Source: Petunia secreta
Lineage: Eukaryota > Streptophyta > Magnoliopsida > Solanales > Solanaceae
NCBI GenBank assembly: GCA_029990175.1
Contig: JARKIP010000017.1
Span: forward strand, 11,116,001 to 11,180,000
Direction: 5' to 3'
DNA length: 64,000 nucleotides
In this document: positions 12,144 through 22,810 of the stretch, piece after piece
How the letters are laid out: each line of letters opens with the position of its first letter
How positions within the stretch are numbered: the first letter of the stretch is position 1
The notes under the pieces: model-generated
The model's input: the letters and a program-made list of their open reading frames with translations, nothing else
Database searches by the model: none
Told to the model about the DNA's origin: nothing
Made by a program: the position numbers and the translations under genes

Positions 12144-12146
12144 TCT

Positions 12147-12158
12147 TGGCATCAGAGC
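12147..12158 (+). other. Primer-binding site (initiator tRNA-Met type)
   Basis: TGGCATCAGAGC lies 3 bp after the LTR. The usual plant form is TGGTATCAGAGC, so one base has changed from T to C. Confidence 0.85.
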
Positions 12159-13352
12159 AAGGTTTGAGTTTGTTCTCACAACCTCAAATCCTGTTCGTTT
12201 ATTCGTGCTTTGTGTCTCCAATTTCAGCTTTCTTCCTTGTTGTTGATTGTTGTTGCTGTGGTGTTTTACAAAAAAAAAAAAAAAAAGAAAAAAAAAAAAA
12301 AAAAAAACTGGTTGATGTGTTGATTGTTTGAATCAAACAACCATTGATTCTTGTTCACCACTGTCCAAGGAGTGATTTGGGTGCCCGACGAACAATATTT
12401 GTGACTAGGGTTTCTTGATGAATTTTTTGGACTGTTTGAGCTTAGTGGTGACTGATTTTGAACCCCAACATATTTTGGATTGTTTCCGATGAAGATTGGT
12501 GGTTCTTGATTGATGTGGGTTTGTTTTGCGCTTAAATTTCGAAGTTCTACGATTTGAACTGTGTCCGTACGCCGGAAAATTGTTATTGTTGTAACAGTGT
12601 ACGAACACGAGGAGCTGAATCTTAGCTCAAAGAACTTTGAACAAATTCCTCTGTTGTTGTTGTTACCGGAGTCAAAGAAGCAACACAAATTCTATTAGCA
12701 ATCGTGGTCAGTGAACGAAGTTAAAATTGTCCGTACGCCGGAGCAAAAACTTCACTGTTCCATTGAAGAAGAAAGGGATAAAGTGTAAAGATCAAAACCT
12801 CAGGTGAAAAATTTGTCGGCTAGAAAAGGGAATTGGATAAGGTAAAACCCTATCCGTACCAAGGAGGGACCACTCTTGTACGGACAAGTGTTGGTGTGAT
12901 CGAAAGGGATTCAGAGGAGGGGATCGAAGGGTTGATTCTCCTAGGTTTTCACTTCTCTTGTGTTCGATAAATCTAGTTAGTGGATCTCTTGAGTAATTCT
13001 TCCTACTCGATGTCATACTAACTCATTTGAATTTATAGGAACTCGTGCGTGGGTGATCGAAGTCCAAATTTCGTAGAAAATTCTTTGACTTCCGAAGCAC
13101 AGAGTAAATAGCATCTGTTCCATCGAGTCATATCAATTCACTCATCCCGAAGGAGACATTGTAACTTGTCGAATTCGAAGGGACTGAGAGAAGTTGATCA
13201 ATCGAGGAAGCCATTGGCTACAAGTTCTTGAGTGACCAAAAACCGAACCCAAAGATTGAGTGGACCCGAGTGCCACCCATCAAAGGTGAGGGAGTGTGTG
13301 AGGTGATTTCTAACCTTAACATTTTATTTGGTCTTTGATTTGTGGAAGTACC
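12159..13352 (+). other. Leader of the nested chromovirus
   Basis: About 1.2 kb of untranslated leader. It contains an interrupted poly-A tract at 12,270-12,307. The minus-strand frame at 12,266-12,688 is an artefact of that tract. No gene is seen. Confidence 0.6.
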
Positions 13353-14518
13353 ATGGATGGGAATGGAGGCAATGGAAAAGGCCTTGAGAAGCCCGAAGTG
13401 TCGTTAGCCGATCTCATGGCTGCGATACAAGGCATCAGTGCCGAAGTAAGAGGAGTGAGTGCTCGAGTAGCTCAACTCGAGCAAGGAAGTGTGTCCGTGG
13501 CCTTACCTGGGTCCGGCGCAGGAACTAGCAACTCCGCTTCGATGAAGCCTGAGCTGTATGCTGAACATGTTCGAAAACATCAGTTGACGAGTGAGGCAAT
13601 TCGAAGAGAAATCTTGGGCAATCCCCAGGTTCCAGAACCAAACTTGGGCAATCCCCGAGGTGATTATCAAAGCTTGGGCATTCCCCGAGGTTAAAGCGTA
13701 CCGCTTCCGATGGCCCGAAGACAAGTTGAGAACGTTGATGAAGGGGTCAACGAAGGAGGTCGTGGAAATTTCAGAGGTCGAGGCCAAGGCGCAAATGTCG
13801 ATCTAAATAATGAGCGTGAGGCTGATGATCGCTATGATGAGTATTCCGAACAAGTTCGTGGTGTTCGAGACCCAAACTTGAGCAGTGTCAAGATCACTAT
13901 TCCACCCTTTAAAGGAACTAGTGATCCGGATGAATATCTTGAGTGGAAGCTTAAAATGGAGTGAATCTCCGAAATCAATGAGATGACCGATGAGAGAAAA
14001 AATGCCCATGCCATCGCTTTGTTCGAAGCATATGCATCTACATGATGGGAAGCTGACAAAAGGCATAGACGAAGGAATGCCTATCCCGAAGTCATTACTT
14101 GGACACAGTTGAAGAGAGCAATGGATGCTAAGTATTTGAGTGCGAAGTATAGGCAAACTCAATTACAAAAGCTCTACGAACTAAAGCAAGGGTCCAAGTC
14201 AGTCCAAGAGTATCATGATGAGTTCGAGAGAATTCGCTTGAATCTTGATCTTGCAGAAGATGAAGAGCAAGCCACTATTCGGTTCAAAAATGGCTTGGCT
14301 CGGGATGTGTCATCTCAATTGAGACTACACGTGTACCACACGTCGGAAGATCTGTTCGAAGCTGCCACCGAAGCTGAGAAATTGGTGAAGGACGATAAGG
14401 CAAACCGGTATCGAGGAGTCACTACTTCAACTCCTTTGAATCGAGCTAGAGAATGGAAGAGTCCTAATCCAACAAGTGCTAACACTGTTCGAGATTCGAA
14501 GGAACCCATCGAAAGGTA
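13353..14518 (+). pseudogene. gag pseudogene of the nested chromovirus
   Basis: The likely start is the ATG at 13,353 in a good context (ACCATGG), giving MDGNGGNGKG and a helical N-terminus. A frameshift near 13,690 moves the frame to MARRQVENVDEG and an RG-rich patch (RGNFRGRGQG). The capsid core follows: SVKITIPPFKGTSDPDEYLEW, then LKRAMDAKYLSAKY, LYELKQGSKSVQEYHDEFE and RFKNGLARDV. The whole track aligns motif by motif with residues of the intact protein at 54,853-58,737. In-frame stops at about 13,963 (TGA where the relative has CGT/CGA-type Arg) and 14,044 (TGA where the relative has TGG) break it. The zinc knuckle just downstream keeps only GYGHMAKEC, having lost the first two cysteines. 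Confidence 0.88.
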
Positions 14519-14539
14519 AAGTTCAACTAAACTCTCCTA

Positions 14540-17500
14540 GTGCTTCAAATATTGAGTCCCATAAATGAAAAAGGTTATGGTCACATGGCAAAAGAGTGTC
14601 CAACTCGCAATGTTATGCTTGTGCTCGACAATGGAGAAGTTTGTGAGCAGGCGAGTGACACCGAGGAGGAATTTATCGAGGAGATTGACCGAGCTGAACA
14701 GGATGATGGTCGTGAAGCTGGTGAAGCTGATCATTCGGAAATGTTTCTTGTGGTTCGAAGGAATTTGAGCTGCATGACCCTCGAAGAAGAGGACACCCAA
14801 AGAGAAAATCTTTTCCTTGCCCGATGTCGAGTGAGGGGGAAGGTGTGTTCGATGATTATCGACTCAGGTAGTTGTGCGAATGTAGTGAGCCAAACCTTGG
14901 TTTCACAAATGGGACTACCTACTTTGAAGCATCCCCACCCTTACAAATTACAATGGTTGAATCAGTGTGGAGAATTGAGGGTTGTCAAACAAGTGTGGAT
15001 CAAGTTTAGAATTGGTGAATATCAAGATGAAATGATGTTCGACGTGGTTCCGATGCAAGCTTGTCATTTGCTAATTGGTCGACTCTGGCAGTATGATCGG
15101 TCGGTTGTTCACAATGGGAGATCCAACACTTACACTGCAAAGCTCGAAGGGAAGAGTTTCATATGCAAACCCTTTTCTCCAAAACAAGTCACCGAGGACT
15201 ACAAATGGATGAAAGAATTGAGAGAAGCGACCAAAGCTAAGCTTCCGATGGGAACAAAAATTGGGGCCGAAGACACAAACTCACCGCCCGAAGTAAGAAA
15301 TGTCTGTGCAATCATGCAACCGGGTGAGTTTCTACCGGGCAACGATAACGACCAGATGATGATTTGCCTCGTGCAAAAGGGTATCTTTCTAAACTATAAT
15401 GATGATTTTTCTAATGATAACCCTTTGCCTTGTGCTGTACAAGGTGTTTTGCAGGACTTCGAAGACATGTTTCCCGAAGAAATGCCAGGTGGATTACCTC
15501 TGTTGAGCGGAATCGAGCACCAAATTGACTTCCTACCGGGGTCTCAAATCCCCAACAAACCTGCATACCGGTGTAATCCTTAAGACACCAAAGAGCTCCA
15601 AAGGCAGATTGATTAGTTGCTGAACAAGGGCCTTGTTCGAGAGAGCTTGAGTCCTTGCGCCGTTCCTGTTATACTTGTCCCAAAGAAAGATGGAACATGG
15701 CGAATGTGTGTTGATTGCCGAACAGTCAACAAAATAATGGTAAAGTATTGTCATCCTATCCCTCGATTAGATGACATGGTAGATGAGTTAAGTGGTTCTT
15801 CATGCTTTACAAAGATAGACCTCAGGTCTGGTTACCACCAGATCTGAATGAAACTCGCAGACGAGTGGAAAACCGCATTCAAGACCAAGTTCGGTCTCTA
15901 TGAATGGTTGGTGATGCCTTTTGGCTTATCCAACGCACCGAGCACATTCATGCGAATGATGAACCATGTGCTCAAACCATTCATAACTAAGTTTGTTGTC
16001 GTTTACTTCGATGACATACTTGTTTATAGTAAATCTGTGGATGAACATGTCGAACACCTAAGGCTAGTACTTGGTAAGCTTAGAGAAGAGAAGTTATATG
16101 CTAACTTCAAGAAATGTGCCTTTTGTGTCGAATGTGTAGTCTTTCTAGGATTCGTTGTCAGTGCTAATGGTGTCGAAGTCGACGATTCAAAAGTCGAAGC
16201 CATCAAAGATTGGCCAACTCCAACCTCGGTATCACAAATGCATAGCTTCCATGGCTTAGCTAGTTTTTACCGAAGGTTTGTTCGTGACTTTAGCACCGTG
16301 GCAGCTCCTTTAACCGAGCCGGTTAAGAAAGACCATCTATTTGTGTGGGGAGAGTCCCAAGAGAGGGCTTTCAAAGATTTGAAATGGAGGCTTTGCTCTG
16401 CCCCGTTGTTGCAACTCCCTGACTTCGGCAAAGCATTCGAAGTCGAGTCGGAGGAGTGCTGATGCAAGAATCGAAGCCGATCGCTTACTTTAGCGAAAAG
16501 CTTAAGGGTGCAACCTTGAATTACTCAACGTATGACAAGGAGTTATATGCCCTCGTTCGAGCACTCGCACATTGGCAGCATTATTTGTGGCCTCGAGAGT
16601 TTGTGATTAAAAGTGATCATGAATCTTTGAAACATCTCCGAGGTCAGGAGAAACTAAACCGAAGGCATGCCAAATGGGTTGAATTCATTGAAAGTTTTCC
16701 CTATGTAATTCATTACAAAAAGGGAAAAGACAATGTTGTGGCCGATACGCTATCGAGGAAATTCGCCTTAGCGACCACACTCGCCTCTAGGCTCATGGGA
16801 TTCGAAAGCATCAAGTTGATCTACAAAGATGATCCCAAGCTAAAATGCATCCGTGACGCAATCTTGAGTGGCCGAAGGGTTGAGAAATATCAGTGGCACG
16901 ATGGCTACCTCATAAAAAATGGGAGGGTTTGTGTGCCAGTGTCATCGTGGAGAGAGCTCTTAGTTCGAGAAGCTCACTCCGGAGGTCTGATGGGACACTT
17001 CGGTGTCGACAAAACTCTTGGTATCTTAACCGAGCAGTTCCATTGGCCCAAAATGCGACGAGATGTGGAAAAGCTTTGCAACGCTTGGCTCGTTTTCAAG
17101 AAAGCTAAATCGAAGTCCAATCCTCATAGTTTGTATACTCCATTGCCTGTGCCAGATCGACCTTAGGGGTATATATCCATGGACTTTGTGTTGGGGTTAC
17201 CGAGGTCGGGAGGTGGACATAATAGCATCTTTGTCGTGGTCGACTGTTTTTCAAAAATGGCTCACTTTATTCCTTTCAAAAAGTGTGATGATGCATAGCT
17301 AGTTTGTTTATTTCTAATGTGTTGAAATTGCATGGTGTGCCTCGTACTATTGTGAGTGATCGAGACTCAAAGTTCTTGAGTCATTTTTGGAAATGCTTGT
17401 GGGGTGCCCTCGGCACCAAGCTACTATTCTCGACGTCTCACCATCCTCAGACTGATGGACAGATCGAGGTAGTTAACCGAAACTTGGTATCTTTGCTTCG

Positions 17501-18298
17501 AGCAATGACCAAAGGCAAGGTCGGGAACTGGGCTGATCGTTTGCCCATGATTGAATTTGCATACAGTCGAATGGTGCATCAAACGATCAATATGGCCCCG
17601 TTCGAATGTGTGTATGATTTTAATCCTTTGATTCCACTTGATTTAACCCCATTGCCTCGAGATTCTGTTATTGATTTTGAAGGTACTCAGCGAGCCATTG
17701 CCTTGATCGAGTTGCACGCAAAGGTGAAGAAGAACCTCGAGGAAGCTTATGCAAAGGTCGCATCAAAGAAAAACAAGGGGCGAAAGAAATTGGAATTAAA
17801 AAAGGGAGATTAGGTTTGGGTTCACTTCCGAAAGGAACGTTTCTCGAACCAAAGGAAAGGAAAGTTGGCTCTCGAGGGGATGGTCCATTCCGAGTGTTGA
17901 CCAAGATCAACAACAATTCCTACGTGATCGACCTCCCTGGTGAGTATAACGTGTCCATCACCTTTAATGTTGCTGGCTTAGTTCCTTGTGTTGTAGGTCA
18001 AACTTCGGAGGATGAGGAGGGCTCGATTTCGAGGACGAAATCTTCTCAAGAAGCGGAGGATGATGCAGCCCGAACACTTGCTGATCAAGTGTTCGATCCA
18101 CCGAGCCCAATGACACGAAGCCAAGCCAAACTTCTACACGATGTTCACATTTACTTGGCTTGGCCGAATGAAAGCAACTACTCCGAAGCTGAGTATTCGA
18201 GCTCAAGAACCGAAGGCTTTATCTACAAGCTTGAGCTCGATGAAGGGAGTGACCGAACCTTCGCCGAACACTCAACGTCGGCACCAAAGGAAGGGTGA
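14540..18298 (+). pseudogene. pol pseudogene (PR-RT-RH-IN) of the nested chromovirus
   Basis: Domains in order: knuckle remnant (14,575-14,605); aspartic protease with MIIDSGSCANVVSQ (about 14,850); reverse transcriptase from VPKKDGTWRMCVDCR (about 15,680) to the catalytic YFDDILVYS (about 16,005); RNase H with ELYALVRALAHWQHYL and SDHESLKHL (16,540-16,650); integrase with the histidine pair AHSGGLMGHF, an altered cysteine pair (CNAWLVF where C..C is expected), SMDFVLGLPR, SDRDSKFLSHFW and SHHPQTDGQIEVVNR. The tail GDGPFRVLTKINNNSYVIDL is followed by SISRTKSSQEAEDD and continues in frame into the 3' LTR, stopping at 18,298. Interruptions include stops near 15,581, 15,614, 15,844, 17,164 and 17,812 and frameshifts near 16,450 and 17,298. 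Most stops fit C-to-T or G-to-A change of Arg, Gln or Trp codons. Confidence 0.92.
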
Positions 18299-18815
18299 TC
18301 GATGTCAAGGATGAGAAGCACCGAAGTATAGAAGCTCGAGCTCAAGTGCTCGAAGTCACGTGTTCGGTTGAAGGAGTGACCGAACACTCACTAAAACAGC
18401 CCTGCGTGGCTTACTCCTATTGGTCGTCTGTGACCATTTACTGTTTTACCCTTAGAGTAGTCTATAAATACTCCATTTACATTTCATTGTAAGGCAGTTG
18501 TTGAATATTGAACATAGCAGTTTCTATTAAAGTGTCTCTGATGGAGCCGAACCCCGACGTGGCATTTTAAAGAACTTGTGTCAATCGGTGTGAGTCGTTG
18601 AGCATTTTCTTCTAGGTCATTCAATTTACAAGAAGTGTTGTCTTTCTTGAGGATTGTTAGTATAGGTGATACTTGACCTTCATTCGATCGAGCTTGAGAC
18701 AAGTTCCTCACTGCTCTTTCGAATCGAAGCAAGTCTTGTCTTGCTTCTATCTTTTACTTGTTGTTTTTCCGCGTTTTCTTCATGTTCAGCTAATCCTTCG
18801 GGTTTGCTTGCACCA
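18061..18815 (+). repeat. 3' LTR of the nested chromovirus (755 bp)
   Basis: It starts TGATGCAGCC directly after the purine tract AAGAAGCGGAGGA (18,048-18,060). TATAAATA lies at 18,463-18,470. Its first 240 bp are also coding (SQAKLLHDVHIYLAW). Confidence 0.9.
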
Positions 18816-20925
18816 GGATCTATCCAGGTCAATTCATTGAATCATTATTTGTGCGAGGCATTCTCGGGTCGGGATGACGAACGGCTTTCGTTTCTGCTAC
18901 CCAAACACTATACCAATTTTCTAGCCCTTTGAGCCTTGCGTATTTTTTCTTTGGCTACCCTTCTTTTGGAATCAATGTGATTGAAATTGGAAAAAATTTG
19001 AAAAAGATTGAAATTGGAAAAAATTTGAAAAATTTGAAAAAGAAAGAAACAAAAAATTTTCTACCTCAGTGGTAGAGCTATGTCTGATCTGATTCCTCTC
19101 AAAAGGATACGTAGGCAACCATTCGGGTGCGGTCATAATAGGGAAAAGTTCATTTTGTCCCTGTTCATATTGACGCAAAACTTGCCTCCAAGTTTGCGGC
19201 CAAAGTCAAAAGAAATTTTGTTCTCCATTCTATGCTAAACAGGGGCAGAAGTTTGTTTTTATTTTATTTTTTATAAAATAAAATAAAAATAAAACTTCTA
19301 TTTTATCATACCATATATCCGTCTGTTTCATGAAATGTTTGGTATATCAGTCTCGAAGTCACGAAAAAAAAAAACTCCTAAACCGGGGCAGAAATTTTTT
19401 TTTAAAAAAAAGGAGGAGGAGAAAGTCACCATTCCTTTTCTTTCATTGTGTACATCTCCGAGGATAATCTCAATATTCCCTATGTTTTCATATTAAAAAA
19501 TTCAAAAGATAATTCTTCGGTTTCACTAAATCGAGGCTACAGTTTATTTTTATTTCAAAAAAAAAAAATTCCAAGGGTTGTATCATTCACCAAGTCATTT
19601 CATGAGATGCTTTCATACTGCTTTTCAAACTAAAGAAAAAAAAAAGAAGAGAAATAATCCCCAATTTGCCTAAACTGGGGGAAATAAGTTTGTTTTATTT
19701 TCAAAAAGTGGTGATTTCATAGTTTGCTATATTCATCTGATCGTCTCATGAGATGTTTCTGAGCTTTTATGTTAAACCCCTTTCTTCATAGCCTAACCAA
19801 ATCCAATGTTACAGTCCAAATAAAGACCCCATCTGACCGATCATTGAGAATGTCAAGCCGAATATGGTATCAAGGGATAAGTTCCACGCTGTAAAGTCGC
19901 ATTCTTATAAGCCGACAATCACATTTAGGAGCTGGGAGCACCAAGGTCATTAAAGGAGAAATTCTCTGGGGAAAGACTAAAATTGAAGAAAGAAAGGAAC
20001 AGGGTCGAGCAGCAAGGAGAGATGGGAGGTCGATGGGAAAGAGCGAAAAAATGAAAGAAATGAAAAAAAAAGAAAGAAAAATGAAGTCTTGTCGGTGAAA
20101 ACTCGAAAGTGTGCTGCAAGACAACGGTGAGTTAAAGGAACAAAGAGAGAGGCTAGTCGGGGAAAACCCGAAAGGGCACTACTAGTCGAATGAGGGTCGT
20201 TAGATTTACCATCAAGCAAGATTGGAAAAAAGGGAGCAAAATCAGGGATAGACTATGTGAGCGAAACAAGTGTTGATTCCAAGATGCATGCCATGTTTTA
20301 CTAAGGTCGTCATTTCACCTCGAAAAAGTTTTTCTCTATCTTTCAGGGACATCTTTTGTTCGATGTCTCCCCTCCAAATTTCTTCAATTCATCCTTCCAT
20401 CATTATTCTTTCAATTTCTTTCATTTAATAATATGAAACAAACAAAAAGAAAGTTTGGAAAAATTTGTTCACAGGTTTCAAAGTTGTACCATATCATTGT
20501 CAAGATCCAAATGGGCAACTCACATGCCGCACCTCAGCAATAAAAATAACATGCCAGGATTGTATCGGGTAAGTCGCCATGGAACGATATACTGTTTCTA
20601 CAAGTGTTTAACTGAAGATTCAGGGGAACATTTGGCATTGAATGACTTATCTGTTGGGAGATGGATATGGATTTCAATCTTCAGAAAACACCCAATTAGG
20701 ATAATGGGTCAGAGTTTCCAACTGTCAAGTCAAGTCCGCAGGTGTGAAATCGGTAGAATTCCCACCTTCAAGACAAGAGTTCGCCATGGGTTACTAACCA
20801 AGAAGATATGACCCGCCAGAAAGATGTCAGCCTCAACAACGGGCCCTCCCATTATAATAGAAGATGTCAAATTCAGAAGACAGGGTTCAGCCTTGACAAT
20901 GCAAAAGGATATAGTCTCAACAATT
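18816..20925 (+). other. Ogre 3' internal non-coding region
   Basis: Resumes with the second GGATC copy. It contains purine-rich and A-rich stretches (19,000-19,700 and 19,950-20,100) and no catalytic motif of a pol gene. Small frames at 18,972-20,219 and 20,455-20,811 are low-complexity or unsupported. In complete Ogre elements the pol gene would end before such a region, so pol has been lost here. Confidence 0.55.
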
Positions 20926-21225
20926 AGATGTTTTAAATTCAAAAGTCGGGCACTCCCATATAATGTAGATGTTTTAGATTCAAAATTCGGGCACTCCCAT
21001 ATAATGTAGATGTATTCGATTCAAAAGTCGGGCACTCCCATATAATGTAGATGTTTTAGATTCAAAAGTCGGGAACTCCCATATAATGTAGATGTTTTAG
21101 ATTCAAAAGTCGGGCACTCCCATATAATGTAGATATTTTAGATTCAAAATTCGGGCACTCTCATATAATGTAGATGTTTTAGATTCAAAAGTTGGGCACT
21201 CCCATGATAATGCAGAAGTTCATTT
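20926..21225 (+). repeat. Tandem array A, 41 bp unit, ~7 copies
   Basis: The unit contains GTCGGGCACTCCCATATAAT followed by GTAGATGTTTTAGATTCAAAA. Copies begin near 20,945, 20,986, 21,027, 21,068, 21,109, 21,150 and 21,191, a constant 41 bp step with few changes. Confidence 0.92.
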
Positions 21226-21290
21226 CTTACCGGTTTTCGCTGAAAGATAGCGATCATTTCATTTTCGAGTCTATTTCGCTCAAAGAGTAG

Positions 21291-21775
21291 ACAGATCCAT
21301 CAAAGTGATGGTTTTAAGTTCCAACAGAAGAAAGACCATCAGAGTGATGGTTTTCTATTTTCAGCATAGGCAAGACCCATCAGAGTGATGGTTTTTCAAT
21401 TTCCAGCATAGGCAAGATCCATCAGAGTGATGTTTTCTAATTTTCAACAAAAAGCAAGGCCCATCAGAGTGATGCTTTTCAATTCCCAGCATAAGCAAGA
21501 CCCATCAAAGTGATGATTTCTAATTTTCAACAAAAAGCAAGACCCAACAGAGTGATGGTTTTCAATTTCCAGCATAACCAAGTCCCATCAGAGTGATGGT
21601 TTCTAATTTTCAACAAAAGCAAGACCCATCAGAGTGATGGTTTTCAATTTTCGGAAAAAGCGAGACGCATTAGAGTGATGATTTTCAATTTCCAGCATAA
21701 GAAAGACCCATCAGAGTGGTAGTTTTCAATTCAACACGAACAAGACCCACCAGAGTGGTGGTTCCAGTTTTATAT
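21291..21775 (+). repeat. Tandem array B, ~41 bp unit, ~12 copies
   Basis: The unit is built on CCCATCAGAGTGATGGTTTT plus CAATTTCCAGCATAAGCAAGA. Copies lie near 21,294, 21,337, 21,379, 21,418, 21,460, 21,501, 21,543, 21,585, 21,626, 21,668, 21,708 and 21,748. The last two shift towards GAGTGGTGG, grading into array C. Confidence 0.9.
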
Positions 21776-21777
21776 TT

Positions 21778-22290
21778 CAAGTCAAAGCCCGTCAAAGCGG
21801 CAATTTTAATTTTCAAGTCAAAGTCCGTCAAAGCGGCAATTTCAATTCTCAAAGCCAAGCCCGTCACAACGGCAATGTCATTCAAGTCAAAGTCCGTCAA
21901 AGCGGAAATTTCAATTTTTCAAGTCAAAGTCCGTCAAAACGACAATTTCATTCAAGTCAAAGCCCGTCAAAGCGGCAATCTTAGCATTCAAGTCAAAGCC
22001 CGTCAAAGCGGCAATTTCAATTTTCAAGTCAAAGTCCGTCAAAGCAACAATTTCAACTTTTCAAGTCAAAGTCCGTCAAAACGGCAATTTTTTTCAAGTC
22101 AAAGTCCATCAAAAGCGGTAATTTTATTCAAGTCATAGTCCGTCAAAGCGGAAATTTCATTCAGTCAAAGCCCGTCAAAGCGGCATAAGCTTTCAAGTCA
22201 AAGCCCATCAAAGCGGCAATTTCAGCTTTTCAGTCTAAGCCAGTCAAAGCGGCGATTTTAACTTTCAAGTCAAGCCCGCCCGAGCGGCAT
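21778..22290 (+). repeat. Tandem array C, ~29-43 bp unit, ~16 copies
   Basis: The unit is CAAGTCAAAGCCCGTCAAAG followed by CGGCAATTTCA and a variable T-rich spacer, so the step is irregular. A 140-codon frame at 21,716-22,138 reads straight through the array as a repeated KPVKAAI/SKSVKAAISI-like peptide. I take it as a by-product of the repeat, not as a gene. Confidence 0.9.
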
Positions 22291-22797
22291 GTTTTCAAGA
22301 CCCACTTGGGTAGTGGGAGTTGCGGACCAGTTTATCAGCTTGGGAAACATGAAGAAGTTAGCTTAGGAATTGTAATTTTATATTTCAAATGTTGTATTTT
22401 CATTTTTCCACTGTAAAGCAGTGACCACCAGCCATCAACAAGAGACCAGCAACAACAACTCCTCTAGTATGTCAAAGGTGTCTCTAGTTAGTCCGGGTAA
22501 GTCTAGGAGCATCGAGTCAGTCCAAGTTAGTTCTGAAAGTGAGTAGATTTAGTCTGTGTATGTCTAGAGAGTGCTTAGTGTTAGTCTAGAAGTGTCTAGT
22601 GTCTGTCTGTGTGCGGTAGTCCCAGCTACCGCACGTGAGTAACTACACTGACATGATTCCTTAGTCCGAGGATATGTAGGTAGCCTTGTAGTCAGGGTAC
22701 AGTCACCATTGTGCAAACCGTGTTGTTGGCTAGAACTAAAAAGCCAAAATTAGTTGTGATTATGTCTTTGCCAGAAAACTCTTCGATGTTTTCGACC

Positions 22798-22810
22798 AAA
22801 GAGGGGCAGC
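22798..22810 (+). other. Polypurine tract of the Ogre-like element
   Basis: AAAGAGGGGCAGC directly abuts the 3' LTR start TGTAATCACC. The same 13 bases occur in the second Ogre-like element (37,043-37,055, minus strand). Confidence 0.85.

Larger units (their letters stand above)
11384..18815 (+). mobile_element. Nested chromovirus (CRM/Reina-like Ty3/gypsy), defective
   Basis: The LTRs begin TGATGCAGCC and end TTGCACTA (5', one base mutated) or TTGCACCA (3'). Perfect 5 bp duplications GGATC lie at 11,379-11,383 and 18,816-18,820. An initiator tRNA-Met type primer site follows the 5' LTR. The internal order is gag, protease, reverse transcriptase, RNase H, integrase, which is Ty3/gypsy order, and the polyprotein tail runs into the 3' LTR. 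The element sits in the non-coding middle of the Ogre-like element, so it is the youngest layer of that stack. Its coding frame is broken many times, so this copy is not autonomous. Confidence 0.92.

Noticed and set aside
12266..12688. 140-codon minus-strand frame ending in a run of Phe
   Set aside because: The Phe run is the reverse of the leader poly-A tract; the rest has no recognisable domain.
21716..22138. 140-codon frame with periodic KPVKAAI/SKSVKAAI peptide
   Set aside because: It is a direct translation of tandem array C, with an irregular period and no upstream gene signals.
20926..22290. CRISPR-like array of short repeats
   Set aside because: The sequences between repeated cores are themselves repeated, not unique spacers, and the setting is a plant LTR retrotransposon. 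These are tandem repeats.
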